Shown here piece by piece: positions 9,341 to 18,003 of a DNA stretch of 64,000 nucleotides (positions are counted from its first letter, which is position 1; every line of letters begins with the position of its first letter). The translations under genes and the position numbers were made by a program. This DNA comes from JAJDXW01 sp965214795. GTDB taxonomy: Bacteria > Pseudomonadota > Gammaproteobacteria > HK1. The notes beneath the pieces are model-generated. The model was given only the letters and a program-made list of their open reading frames with translations, made no database searches and was not told the DNA's origin. The stretch is taken from the NCBI GenBank assembly GCA_965214795.1, contig OZ243976.1, positions 4,216,001 to 4,280,000 of the forward strand, read 5' to 3'.

Positions 9341-10072
9341 TCAGTCGGCGAGCGCGCGGAGCTGGAGGTCGAGACCGTCCCGAATATGGGCGATCATCGC
9401 CTCCGCCGCCGCCGCCGGGGGGGCCTCCCGCACGGCGAGCACCAGCGCCTGGTGTTCCCCCAGCGTCTCCCCGAGGTCCGCGTTCTCGATCGAAGCGAAC
9501 ATCCGGATCGAGAAGCTCCGGTTCCAGATCCCGTCGAAGCTGCGGAGCAGGTATTCGTTGCCGGACTCTTCCACGATGCACCGGTGGATTCTCCGGTTGG
9601 CGTGGAAGTACACCTCCACGCCGCCCCCCCGGAGTGCCTCCTCGGTCTCGATGGTCCGCCGGATCCGGTCGAGGGCCGCCGGGTCGCGGCGCTCGGCGAC
9701 GATGCGGGCCGCGTGCCCTTCGATCGCTTCGCGGGCCTGGTAGATGTTGCGGACCTCGCGTTCGGAGATGTCGCGTACCGTAAATCCGGAAGCGCCGGCC
9801 CGCACCAGGATGCCCTCGCGCTCGAGGTGCAGCAACGCCTCTCGGACCGGGGTGCGCGATACGTTGATCTCGTCCGCGACCCGCTCCTGCACGATGCGTT
9901 CCCCGGGCTGGAGCGCACCCGCGAGCACCGCGTCGAGCACCTGCCGGTAGACCTCGTCGGCGAGGCGCCGGCGGTCGGGCTCGATCCCGTGGAAGGCGCT
10001 CCGTGCATGGCGCGGCGAGCCCCCCGCCGGGGGCCCGCCTTCCTCGCGCCGCTTGTGCTCCGTCTCGACCAT
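9341..10072 (-). CDS. GntR family transcriptional regulator, FCD (FadR-like) subfamily
   Basis: A 243-residue regulator. Residues 35-100 form the winged helix-turn-helix (DEVYRQVLDAVLAGALQPGE, VADEINVSRTPVREALLHLE, EGILVRAGASGFTV). The rest is an all-helical FCD effector domain (REVRNIYQAREAIEGHAARI, FHANRRIHRCIVEESGN, LGEHQALVLAVR) with the His and Asp/Glu residues that bind a metal and small acids in this family. It sits directly upstream of hyuB and the aminotransferase on the same strand and probably controls them. A matching operator-like box lies at 9142-9153. Confidence 0.93.
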   Translation of the reverse strand: MVETEHKRREEGGPPAGGSPRHARSAFHGIEPDRRRLADEVYRQVLDAVLAGALQPGERIVQERVADEINVSRTPVREALLHLEREGILVRAGASGFTVRDISEREVRNIYQAREAIEGHAARIVAERRDPAALDRIRRTIETEEALRGGGVEVYFHANRRIHRCIVEESGNEYLLRSFDGIWNRSFSIRMFASIENADLGETLGEHQALVLAVREAPPAAAAEAMIAHIRDGLDLQLRALAD

Positions 10073-10103
10073 GTTCCGTTCGATGGCTCGGTCGCTTCCA
10101 GTC

Positions 10104-10181
10104 TAGCCCGAAAAAATCACCGACTTTCGTCGCGAGGGCGCCAAGATGCCCCACGATCTCATGGAGGAGTGGGCCGCACGA
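10104..10181 (+). repeat. TAGCCCGAAAAAATC repeat, truncated copy A
   Basis: It begins TAGCCCGAAAAAATCACC and matches the left half of copy B (12645-12889) through cgagggcg, gatgccccacgatctcatggagg and gggccgcacg. It breaks off at about 10181, four bases before the stop codon of the AAA+ gene. The space 10073-10103 holds nothing else. Confidence 0.75.
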
Positions 10182-10184
10182 CCG

Positions 10185-12299
10185 CTACTGACAGAACCCG
10201 ATGGGCCGGGACCGGTCCGGCTTCGCGTCGCACTCTGCGCGGAGCATCGCCGTCAGCGCCTGCGCATCGTCGAGCCGACCGAGGACCGCGGCCTTCCTGC
10301 GCACCACCGCGAAGTCTCCGGGCGTGAGCGCCGCGAGGCGAGCGAGACCCGCCGGCGGGACGAGCGCGAAGAACCGGTGGAACGCGGCATCGACCTGCTC
10401 GGGCGACAGATAGTCGAGCGTCACCTTGAAGACGAACCGGCGAAGGGTCGCGGGGTCGAGATGCTCGCCGAAGTTGGTGGTGCACGCGAACGGCAGCGGA
10501 TGGCTCTCCATCCAGGTCAGCATCTCGTTGACCTGACTCACCTCCCACGACCGAGCGGCGAACCTGCGATCGGCGAGGAGCGAGTCCGCTTCGTCGAAGA
10601 CCAGGAAGGACCCCGCATCGCGCGCTTCGGCGAACGCCGCCGCAATCCGCTTCTCGGTGTCGCCGAGCCACATCGACATCAGGTCCGAGGCACGCTTCTG
10701 CACGACCTCGATCCCCATCCGCTCGGCGAGGTGGCGCACGAACGCGCTCTTCCCCGTTCCGGGCGGTCCCTGCAGGCAGAACGACACCGGCCCGGGGCAC
10801 CCGTCGGCAAGCCGGCCCGCGAGCGAAACGAGATCGGTGTCGGCATGGACGAGCCGGGGATCGAAACGCTCCGGCATACGCTGCGGGGGACGTTCCCTCG
10901 AGAGCACGCGGGCGAGGCTTCGCACGCCGCACCGCACGGCGTCGAGCCCGCCGCCGTCGACGAGCTCCGCCGCCGCGGTCACCCCCGAGGCGACCCCCGG
11001 CGTCACGTCGTAGTCGAATGCCAGCGCGCGAGCGTCGCGCTCGTGCGACTCGATGCCGTGCCTTGCGAGCTGCCGCGACCAGATCCGGGCCCGTACGCTC
11101 GACGGCGGCTGGCGGAGCTCGACCGCGAACATCATGCGCCGCAGCACCGCCTCACAGGTCTGGCCCGCGGAGTTGGTGGTCCACAGGATGGGCACCGGGC
11201 CCTGCTCGAGCACCCGGTTCAGATACACCTTCGAGCCCTCGGCCCGAAACGACGCACGCCGCAGCGACGCACGCCGCCGCCGGGCGAAGGCCATCCACCC
11301 GAACGGTGCCTCGTGCGCGAGCAGGTCCTCCATCTCGTCAAAGAGGAGGAGTGAATGCGCGCTGTCGGCGAGCAGACGCTGGGCGAGGCGAAGCTCCTGG
11401 AGCCGCTCCCGACGCGAGGGCTCGCCGCCATCGTCATCGGATTCTCCGACAGTGTAGAGCGGCACGCCGAGTCTCCGGGCAAGGGTCCGACAGAACTCCG
11501 TCTTCCCCGTCCCGGGCTCCCCGTACACGAGGACGTTGACCCCCTTTCTCCCAGTCCGAAACGCGCCGCGAAGGAGCGCCTCGACGTGGTCTCGCGCCTC
11601 GGCGATGTGATCGAAGTCCGACCACTCGAGCTCCCCGGGGGGCGCCGCGTCGAACAGCAGCGCGTGCGCGCCGGCCCCTGCGCCGGCGGGACCGAACGCC
11701 AGTCGATGCAACCGGTCGATGACCGTGACGTCCCCGTCTTCGTCGACCGCGACGAGCCCCGACTTCACGAGCGGAGCGTCCGGTTCGAGGCGCGCAAGGA
11801 AAGTGTTCCCCGAGATGCCGAGGAGGCACGGAAGCGCGGGACCCCGCACGTTGAAGATCATCGCCAGTTTCCTCCCGAAGACCGAGTCGAGCAGGTCCTC
11901 GACGACCGGATTCGACCGGTACCGGAGCATGATCTCGAGGATTGCCAAGTCGGTGCGAGAGAGATTGATCTCGCGACCCAGCCTCCGCAGCCCCGACGCC
12001 AGCCGGTCCGCCCGGACCGGGCGGACCGGGCGGGTTGCGCCGTGTTCACCGGTGGTGAGGCGGTCTCGCAGCGCGTCCGATTGGTCTTTCGACGGACCGC
12101 CCCCGGACTTCCGGCGCCGCGCACCCTCTTTGCAGAGTTCGACGAGCGAGCTCCCGGCCGGCAGCAGCCTGGAGTTCTCCGAGACCCATTCGAAGAGTCC
12201 TCTGAGCTCTCTGGATTCCGAGCTGCCTCGGTGAAGGCGCCGGACGGCATTGGTGAGATAGGAGAGAACGAGACGCTTTTCGTACGTGGTGGTCAACAT
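10185..12299 (-). CDS. Double AAA+ ATPase, 704 aa, function unknown
   Basis: It has an N-terminal helical region of about 200 residues, then two AAA+ modules. Module 1 has Walker A GEPGTGKTEFCR and Walker B LLLFDEMEDLL. Module 2 has Walker A GPPGTGKSAFVR, Walker B FLVFDEADSLL and sensor-like CTTNFGEHLDPATLRRF. Module 2 resembles SpoVK/CDC48-type AAA ATPases. Proteins of this layout are known in many proteobacteria, but I know of no assigned role. The start at 12299 is chosen because GGAGGAAAAAGC precedes it; an upstream in-frame ATG at 12353 has no such site. It has no functional partner in the window and is bracketed by copies of the same dispersed repeat (10104 and 12645), which hints that it is an inserted cargo gene. 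Confidence 0.88.
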   Translation of the reverse strand: MLTTTYEKRLVLSYLTNAVRRLHRGSSESRELRGLFEWVSENSRLLPAGSSLVELCKEGARRRKSGGGPSKDQSDALRDRLTTGEHGATRPVRPVRADRLASGLRRLGREINLSRTDLAILEIMLRYRSNPVVEDLLDSVFGRKLAMIFNVRGPALPCLLGISGNTFLARLEPDAPLVKSGLVAVDEDGDVTVIDRLHRLAFGPAGAGAGAHALLFDAAPPGELEWSDFDHIAEARDHVEALLRGAFRTGRKGVNVLVYGEPGTGKTEFCRTLARRLGVPLYTVGESDDDGGEPSRRERLQELRLAQRLLADSAHSLLLFDEMEDLLAHEAPFGWMAFARRRRASLRRASFRAEGSKVYLNRVLEQGPVPILWTTNSAGQTCEAVLRRMMFAVELRQPPSSVRARIWSRQLARHGIESHERDARALAFDYDVTPGVASGVTAAAELVDGGGLDAVRCGVRSLARVLSRERPPQRMPERFDPRLVHADTDLVSLAGRLADGCPGPVSFCLQGPPGTGKSAFVRHLAERMGIEVVQKRASDLMSMWLGDTEKRIAAAFAEARDAGSFLVFDEADSLLADRRFAARSWEVSQVNEMLTWMESHPLPFACTTNFGEHLDPATLRRFVFKVTLDYLSPEQVDAAFHRFFALVPPAGLARLAALTPGDFAVVRRKAAVLGRLDDAQALTAMLRAECDAKPDRSRPIGFCQ

Positions 12300-12325
12300 G
12301 CTTTTTCCTCCATCGGGAGTTGATG

Positions 12326-12367
12326 ATCCTACACGGCCCTTGCCATAATTCAAGAACCTATCGGTTC
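12326..12367 (-). promoter_or_regulatory. Promoter and palindrome of the AAA+ gene
   Basis: On the minus strand TTGAAT (12353-12348) and TAGGAT (12331-12326) are 16 bp apart, just upstream of the AAA+ start at 12299. Immediately upstream lies the inverted repeat GAACC-TATC-GGTTC (12354-12367), a possible operator. The region is locally A+T-rich, unlike its surroundings. Confidence 0.5.
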
Positions 12368-12428
12368 CTGCTAACTATTTCACTCACGCCATGTGATGGC
12401 GAAGCAGTCAACACCCCCTACGAGGAAG

Positions 12429-12572
12429 CAGCAGTTCTCATTTTGGCGCCTGACTTCACCCTGAGCCGCAAACCGTCTTCTCCTTGCGACTCGATCCGGG
12501 GCAGATCGGGGGGCAGATCGACGGTCGTGCCGGTCCTGCCGCGGGACCCGACGAGCAAAATGAGAATTGCTG
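12429..12572. mobile_element. MITE copy 2, 17-bp inverted ends, perfect 9-bp target duplication
   Basis: The terminal inverted repeats are CAGCAGTTCTCATTTTG at 12429-12445 and its inverse, with one mismatch, at 12556-12572. The element is flanked by the direct repeat ACGAGGAAG at 12420-12428 and 12573-12581, a clean 9-bp target duplication. The 144-bp interior has no gene and matches copy 1 at 5064-5219 closely. It must have been moved by a transposase encoded elsewhere. Confidence 0.87.
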
Positions 12573-12644
12573 ACGAGGAAGGCTGGCAGTGATGTACGTC
12601 AAAATCGGACGTGCCTCGTCGGCGATCGCCAGCACCGTCTTCCG

Positions 12645-12889
12645 ACCCGAAAAAATCCCCGACTTTCGTCGCGAGGGCGTCAGGATGCCCCACGATCTCC
12701 CCACGATCTCCCCACGATCTCATGGAGGAACGGGCCGCACGGACCGAAAGAGCGCGTGCGCGCTGCCGAGGCGTAGTCGACCCTGGCGCGTGCGCGCGGC
12801 CGAAGCGATTTGGGCGGCTTGCGGGAGTACGGCCCGCGACCGCGAGCGGATGGGCGGCCGCAGCGGGAAGTCGGTGATTCTTTCGGGCT
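12645..12889 (+). repeat. TAGCCCGAAAAAATC repeat, copy B (245 bp)
   Basis: The element is bounded by inverted ends: acccgaaaaaatccccgactt on the left and, inverted, AGCCCGAAAGAATCACCG on the right. The interior carries cacgatctc units in tandem, atggaggaacgggccgcacgg, and the right-half block ending gcggccgcagcgggaagtcgg. Copies lie at 10104 (half), 50515-50858 (with a nested insertion) and 52142-52218 (internally deleted), plus a diverged half at about 57775. Confidence 0.8.
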
Positions 12890-13320
12890 GAGGGATAGCG
12901 CTTGCCCCGGGCGTGACGGCCCTCGGGCACCTCGCCCGGACACTCGAAGAGGCTGCACAGCCCGCGCGCGGCCATCGGCTCGGTGTGTGTGGGCAGGCTC
13001 GGCCCGGGCACCCGCGAGGCCAGGTTCACCCCGAGCCGTGCCCGATCGCTCGGCCGGCGATCCGGAACGACCCTCCGGGGGTACCCGCAACCCCGGTCTC
13101 CAAGGAAAATTTCCTTCCACAGGCTGCGGTCGGCTGCCGGCGAGCACGCCACCGAGCGGATGACCATCTCCACGGCCTGTTCGGCCGGATATCCACCGCC
13201 GCCCGTGGATGCCCGTTCTCGGGCGATTCCAGACCACAGGGATGCGCCGGAGCTGGAATGAATCCGCTTGCGGTATGCTCGCATCGGGCGGAAAACGCAA
13301 GTAGACCTCGGTTCGGATCG
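12890..13320. other. Intergenic region before hyuA, no assignable gene
   Basis: About 430 bp with no frame I can assign on either strand. The minus strand stays open in places but gives proline/arginine-rich text without motifs. No strong promoter or GntR-type box was seen here, although the hyuA transcript must start in or before it. Confidence 0.4.
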
Positions 13321-15411
13321 ATGCCTGGAATGACTGAAAACGATTCAGAATACAACGCCTCGGGTGGCGGCCTTCGCATCGGCATCGACATCGGCGGCAC
13401 GTTCACCGACGTCGTCGTGTACGACGAGGCGACGCGCCGGACCACCGCCGCCAAGGCCCTCACCCGGCGCGGCGACGAGGCTGCCTCGGTGCTCGAGTGC
13501 CTGGAGGCGGCGGCCGGGGCGGGCGGACTCGAGCGGGTGGTGCACGGCACCACGATCGGGACGAACGCCATCCTCGAGCGGCGCGGCGCCCGCACGGCGG
13601 TGCTCGCGACCCGGGGCTTTCGGGACCTCCTCGAGATCGGGCGCACGCGCCGCATGGCCCCCAACACCCTGTTCGACCTCTCCTTCCGGAAACCGGCCCC
13701 GCTCGTGCCCCGCCCCCTTCGCTTCGACGTGGAGGAGCGGGTCGATTCGGCGGGCGAGGTGCTGGAGCCCCTGGCGGAGCCCGCGGTCCTATCGATCGCG
13801 GAGGCCCTCGCCCGGGAGGAGGTGGCCGCGGTCGCGGTCTGCTACCTCCACAGCTACGCCAACCCGGCGCACGAGGAGGCGACGCGGGCCATCCTCGAGG
13901 ACGCGCTCCCCGGCGTCTTCGTCTCGCCTTCCCACGAGGTGGTCCCGGAGTACCGGGAGTTCGAGCGGCTGACGACGACGGTCCTCAACGCTTTCATCGG
14001 GCCGCTCCTCGACCGCTACCTCGAGGTGCTCGAGCGCGCGCTCCGGCGCGACGACGACGGGGCGAGGCTCTACATCATGGCGTCGAGCGGCGGGGTCATG
14101 CCCCTCGCCCGCGCCCGCCGGACCCCGATCCAGACCGTGCTCTCCGGCCCCGCGGGCGGGGTGACGGCGGGGGTCGGCGCGGCCCGGGCGGCCGGCTTCG
14201 GCGGCGTCATCACCTGCGACATGGGTGGCACCAGCACCGATGTCTGCCTGGTCCACGACGGGGAGCTTCGGGTCACCGTCGACAACCTCATCGGGAGCAT
14301 GCCGCTCAAGGTCCCGCAAGTGGACATGAACACGGTCGGGGCGGGCGGCGGGAGCGTGGCATGGGTCTCGCCGGAAGGGCGGATCCACGTCGGGCCGCGG
14401 AGCGCGGGCTCGAATCCCGGACCGATCTGCTACGGCCTCGGCGGGCGCGAGGTCACCGTGACCGACGCGAATCTCTGGCTCGGCCGGCTCGCGATGCGCC
14501 GCCGGCTCGGGGGCCGGATCGCCCCCACGATGGAGCGGGTGGAGAGCGCCATCGAAGCCCTCGCGCGCGGCGCCGGGATCGACGACGCACACCGGATGGC
14601 GGCCGGCGTGGTGCGGATCGCGGTCGCCCGGATGGTGGCCTCGATCCGGGAGATCTCGATGTCGCGCGGCTACGATCCGCGCGAGTGCGTGCTGATGGCG
14701 TTCGGGGGGGCGGGCCCCATGCACGCCACCACGGTGGCGGACGAACTCGGCATCGACCGGGTGCTGGTCCCGAAGTTCCCCGGCAACTTCTCCGCGTGGG
14801 GTCTGCTCACCTCGGAGATCCGGCACGACTTCGCCGAGACCCTGCTTCTCGGTTGCACCCCCGAATCGATCGTCCGGCTCGGCGCGGCGCTCGCGGGGCT
14901 CAGGGGCCGGGCCCGGGAACGGCTGCACGAAGACGGGTTCACCGACGGCGCCATCACGTACCGCGAGACCCTTGACATGCGCTATCTCGGGCAGGCGTTC
15001 GAGATCCCGATCCCGGTTCCCGAGCGCCCGCTGTCCGCCGATGCCTTGCTCGCCGAGTTCCACCGCACCTACGCGAAGCGCTACGGCCACGCGAGCGAGG
15101 ACCAGCCGGTCGAGATCGTGAACGTGCGCCTCGCGGGCATCGTGCCCGCCCGGGTGCCCGAGCCGGTGGCGGAGGCGCCGGTCGGAAACGGAAGCGACGC
15201 AGGGATCATGGAGCGGCGGCGGGTGTGGTTCGACGAAGGGATCGACGGCGTTCCGGTCCGCGACCGGGTCCGCATCCCCGTCGACGCGCCGTTCGACGGC
15301 CCTGCGATCATCGAGGAGACGGGGGCGACCACGGTGGTCTTCCCGGGCTGGAGCTGCCGGCGCGACGAGCGTGATACCCTGCACCTCGTCCGCGAGGCGC
15401 CGTCATCGTGA
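13321..15411 (+). CDS. Hydantoinase A family protein, 696 aa
   Basis: A stand-alone HyuA. The ATP-binding opening is LRIGIDIGGTFTDVVVYDEA (near residues 17-35), followed by VVHGTTIGTNAILERRGAR, LLEIGRTRRMAPNTLFDL, ITCDMGGTSTDVCLV, VGAGGGSVAWV and GPICYGLGG; the C-terminal beta domain ends IIEETGATTVVFPGW. HyuA works with HyuB to hydrolyse cyclic amides at the cost of ATP. No hyuB follows; the closest solo hyuB is the divergent gene ending at 9020, 4.3 kb away across the AAA+ gene. I chose ATG 13321, with 13330 possible; no strong ribosome site marks either. A GntR gene follows closely. Confidence 0.92.
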   Translation: MPGMTENDSEYNASGGGLRIGIDIGGTFTDVVVYDEATRRTTAAKALTRRGDEAASVLECLEAAAGAGGLERVVHGTTIGTNAILERRGARTAVLATRGFRDLLEIGRTRRMAPNTLFDLSFRKPAPLVPRPLRFDVEERVDSAGEVLEPLAEPAVLSIAEALAREEVAAVAVCYLHSYANPAHEEATRAILEDALPGVFVSPSHEVVPEYREFERLTTTVLNAFIGPLLDRYLEVLERALRRDDDGARLYIMASSGGVMPLARARRTPIQTVLSGPAGGVTAGVGAARAAGFGGVITCDMGGTSTDVCLVHDGELRVTVDNLIGSMPLKVPQVDMNTVGAGGGSVAWVSPEGRIHVGPRSAGSNPGPICYGLGGREVTVTDANLWLGRLAMRRRLGGRIAPTMERVESAIEALARGAGIDDAHRMAAGVVRIAVARMVASIREISMSRGYDPRECVLMAFGGAGPMHATTVADELGIDRVLVPKFPGNFSAWGLLTSEIRHDFAETLLLGCTPESIVRLGAALAGLRGRARERLHEDGFTDGAITYRETLDMRYLGQAFEIPIPVPERPLSADALLAEFHRTYAKRYGHASEDQPVEIVNVRLAGIVPARVPEPVAEAPVGNGSDAGIMERRRVWFDEGIDGVPVRDRVRIPVDAPFDGPAIIEETGATTVVFPGWSCRRDERDTLHLVREAPSS

Positions 15412-15566
15412 GGGCGGCGAGGGCGCGGGGGAGCGTGCGAATCACCCCGTCCTCCGGCATCGCGGGCCGTGCGTCCGGAGGCCTGTGCCCTTCCGGATCC
15501 GGAAGTCGGCGCCCTTCGACACGGAGCGCGAAGGGAAGCGGCGCGCAAGAACGCTCGGAGGAGCTG

Positions 15567-16244
15567 TTGCAACCGGACAATGAGCTTCCGCAAACGCTCG
15601 CCTACTTCATCCTGAGCAAGCTTCGCTGGCGCATCATCTCGGGCGACCTCCAGCCGGGGCAGCCGCTCCGGGAGATGGAGATCCAGTCCCACTACGGCAG
15701 CAGCCGGGGGCCGGTTCGGGAGAGCCTCCGGCTGCTCCTCCAGAACGGCCTCGTCGAACACCAGCAACGGCGCGGGTTCCGGGTGCGCGAGTACTCCCCG
15801 GACGACATCCGCAACATCTACACGCTCCGCCGGACGCTCGAGGGGATGGTGGTGAGCGGCCTCGAGGGGCGCGACCTCACCACCTTGGTGCAGGTCCTCG
15901 ACGGGCGCCTCCAACTCATGGAGGTCTGCTTCAAGAACAAGGACATCGACCGCTACTTCCGGGAGAACAACGAGTTCCACCAGGCCATCATCGACTTCAC
16001 CGAGAACAAGCCGATCGCCCAGGTCCTGCATTACGTCAACGAGATCTCCCTGCCGGTGCGCTACCGCCTGATGCGGACCAGCTTCCCGACGCGCCGCTCG
16101 CTCGACTACCACTACCGCATCCGGGACCACCTCGACCGAGGCGACATCGCCGGCGCCAAGGTGCTCACCGAAGAGCACATCATGGCGAACCTCGACCGCG
16201 CCACCGACTCCGAGCGCGAGCGGGTGCGCGAAGCGGCGGGGTAA
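15567..16244 (+). CDS. GntR family transcriptional regulator, FCD subfamily
   Basis: It has a winged helix domain (TLAYFILSKLRWRIISGDLQ, IQSHYGSSRGPVRESLRLLL, NGLVEHQQRRGFRVREY) and a helical effector domain (PDDIRNIYTLRRTLEGMVV, RENNEFHQAIIDFTEN, DYHYRIRDHLDRGDIAGAKV). I place the start at TTG 15567, preceded by GGAGGAGC. A GTG at 15408 overlapping the hyuA stop would add 53 Arg/Gly/Ser-rich residues unlike the family. It may bind the paired boxes at 16673-16694 and so control the downstream transporter and dehydrogenase genes. Confidence 0.88.
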   Translation: MQPDNELPQTLAYFILSKLRWRIISGDLQPGQPLREMEIQSHYGSSRGPVRESLRLLLQNGLVEHQQRRGFRVREYSPDDIRNIYTLRRTLEGMVVSGLEGRDLTTLVQVLDGRLQLMEVCFKNKDIDRYFRENNEFHQAIIDFTENKPIAQVLHYVNEISLPVRYRLMRTSFPTRRSLDYHYRIRDHLDRGDIAGAKVLTEEHIMANLDRATDSERERVREAAG

Positions 16245-16456
16245 AGCCGGAGCCTCCCGGCCGTATCGAGCCGGGTCGAAGGCGGCGGACCGGGCCGGGC
16301 ACGTGGGGCCGTTCCGGGTCGGGCCGGACGCACCACGCCGTGGCGGCGCCCCGTCCTCCTCGGCCGGCGCGCCGCCTTCGGGGGCCGCCACCCCCTTCGA
16401 TCGTCGGGCCGGGCGCGCCGCGATTCCCGCGACGCGCGACCGACCGCCGTCCCTTG

Positions 16457-16490
16457 ATGGTCCTGCCCGCACCGGCAGGACCATTTCTTT
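16457..16490 (+). terminator. Rho-independent terminator-like hairpin
   Basis: The perfect 11-bp stem ATGGTCCTGCC / GGCAGGACCAT with a 6-base loop is followed by TTCTTT. It lies 210 bp after the gntR stop and upstream of the next operon. Confidence 0.6.
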
Positions 16491-16576
16491 GTCGTGACCG
16501 AGTGCCGGCCGCGGATGCGGATCGGCCGGCCGTGCGCCCGAGGGCCGCTTCCCGAGGCCCGAGCCGACCCGCGGAC

Positions 16577-16647
16577 GACGAAATGCGCTCCCCGACGGCC
16601 TGCCGTACCGGCCCGGTTCACCTGTCGCCGAACAAAAAACGAGCCCT
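16577..16647 (+). repeat. Dispersed repeat, copy 2 (partner at 5242-5312)
   Basis: It aligns along about 71 bp with 5242-5312, with the conserved core ggttcacctgtcgccg. Noncoding. It lies between the terminator-like hairpin and the GntR-type boxes. The rest of 16245-16812 shows no gene. Confidence 0.6.
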
Positions 16648-16672
16648 GCCCGCACCGGGAATCTTTTGTTTT

Positions 16673-16694
16673 TTGTTGACATCGTTGTGTACAC
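16673..16694 (+). promoter_or_regulatory. Paired GntR-type operator boxes before the TauA-like gene
   Basis: TTGTTGACA (16673-16681) is followed by TTGTGTACAC (16685-16694). Both fit TNGTNNAC, and their centres are about 12 bp apart. They stand in a short A+T-rich island about 120 bp before the ATG at 16813. The first box contains TTGACA, but no good -10 element lies 16-18 bp beyond it. Confidence 0.55.
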
Positions 16695-16812
16695 TCGACC
16701 CGAGCCGCTGGTCGGCGCGTACCGTCCTTCGACGAGGCCGAACCGGTGCCGAGGGCGATACCGGCCGGCTCGCGGCCATCCGGCCCCGAATCCTCGTGAA
16801 GGAGGAACACTC

Positions 16813-17826
16813 ATGACCCGTCATCTCCCATTCCGGACCGTGCGAGACGGCCGAACCCTGGCCGCCGCCGCCCTCCTCGGCGCCTTCTCTCTCGCCGCGC
16901 CAGCACAGGCCGACGAGAAGATCGTCATCGCGACCGGAGCCGATCCCTGCTTCGGCGTCTTCTACGTACCGCACGAGATCGGCGCCTTCGAGGAGGCGGG
17001 GCTCGACGTCGACCTCGTCACCGGCGCATCCGGGTCGCGCCAGGTCCCGTTCATCCTCACCGGCGACTTCCACTTCGCCATGGGCAGCGGCGGCGCGTGC
17101 ATGACCACCCACGACAAGGATCCCGACAAGGTCGGCATGTTCGCGGCCGGCGCGGGCTACAAGGGCTACGACGGCGTCGTGTCGCGCGACGACATCGCGG
17201 ACCTCGAGGGCCTCAAGGGCAAGAAGGTGGGCCTCGCCCTCGGTACGGGCAGCGAGGTCTTCTTCACCACCGTCGTCGAGAAGGCGGGATTCAGCATTGA
17301 CGACTACGATGTCGTTCCCGTCGAGGCGCCCGAGATGGTGGCCGCGATCGAGCGCGGCGACATCGACGCCTACGCGGCCTGGGAGCCCTGGGTCTCCCGC
17401 GGGATCCAGGCGGTCAAAGGCACCCACACCATGCTGACGAGCGAGGGCCTCTGGGAGCCCTCCAACTCGATCTGCGGCAACAAGCAGTGGGCGGCCGCGA
17501 ATCCGGACAAGGCGACGGCCCTGTTCAAGGTCATGGCCGACACCGCGGCGAGGATGCAGGCGGACAAGGACTGGGCCGCGAGCGTCATCAGCCGGGTGAT
17601 CAAGCTCGATCCGGACCTCTCCAACGCGATCACCCGGAAGTGCACCTTCCGCACCCACCTGCACCAGCTCGAAGTCGACAACATGGTCAACGACTACAAC
17701 AACCTCGTGCTGCGGGAGGTGATGCCGGCGGATCCGGGCAAGGACTGGTGGCGGGGCTTCCTCCATGACGCAACCCTGAAGGCGGCGGCGCCCGAGAACG
17801 TGGACTACGTTCTGCCGGGCAAGTAG
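16813..17826 (+). CDS. ABC transporter substrate-binding protein, TauA/SsuA/NMT1-like
   Basis: A 337-residue periplasmic binding protein. The signal peptide is about residues 1-30 (LAAAALLGAFSLAAPAQA). The mature protein begins DEKIVIATGADPCFGVFYVP, then HEIGAFEEAGLDVDLV, ILTGDFHFAMGSGGACM, LKGKKVGLALGTGSEVFF and AIERGDIDAYAAWEPW, all typical of the nitrate/sulfonate/taurine/thiamine-precursor group. AAGGAGG precedes the ATG. It belongs with the fused ATPase-permease at 20212, from which it is separated by the E1 gene. The ligand is unknown; the dehydrogenase genes suggest an organic acid or a 2-oxoacid precursor. Confidence 0.92.
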   Translation: MTRHLPFRTVRDGRTLAAAALLGAFSLAAPAQADEKIVIATGADPCFGVFYVPHEIGAFEEAGLDVDLVTGASGSRQVPFILTGDFHFAMGSGGACMTTHDKDPDKVGMFAAGAGYKGYDGVVSRDDIADLEGLKGKKVGLALGTGSEVFFTTVVEKAGFSIDDYDVVPVEAPEMVAAIERGDIDAYAAWEPWVSRGIQAVKGTHTMLTSEGLWEPSNSICGNKQWAAANPDKATALFKVMADTAARMQADKDWAASVISRVIKLDPDLSNAITRKCTFRTHLHQLEVDNMVNDYNNLVLREVMPADPGKDWWRGFLHDATLKAAAPENVDYVLPGK

Positions 17827-17859
17827 ACGCGCGACGCCCGAAGGCGCCCGCAGGCACGT

Positions 17860-17888
17860 CGCCCGCCCCGGAGCGCAGTGGGCGGGCG
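17860..17888 (+). terminator. Intercistronic hairpin after the binding protein
   Basis: CGCCCGCCC (17860-17868) and GGGCGGGCG (17880-17888) form a perfect 9-bp stem shortly after the stop at 17826. Such stems often lower expression of downstream genes relative to an abundant binding protein. There is no T tract. Confidence 0.4.
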
Positions 17889-18003
17889 GTGTGCCGCTTC
17901 CCCTTCGCCCGCGCCACTTCCTCCCCTTCCCTCCCCCGCGCGCGGGGCCGGCGGCGCGCACGCCGGCCGGCCGGCCGCAGGCCCGAGGAGCGAGTCCCCG
18001 ACC

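Noticed and set aside
12690..12725. Tandem cacgatctc units considered as a CRISPR or regulatory array
   Set aside because: There are only three short adjacent units without spacers; they are a local expansion inside repeat copy B.
16676..16704. TTGACA at 16676 taken as a -35 promoter element
   Set aside because: No reasonable -10 hexamer lies 16-18 bp downstream; the TTGTTGACA context fits an operator better.
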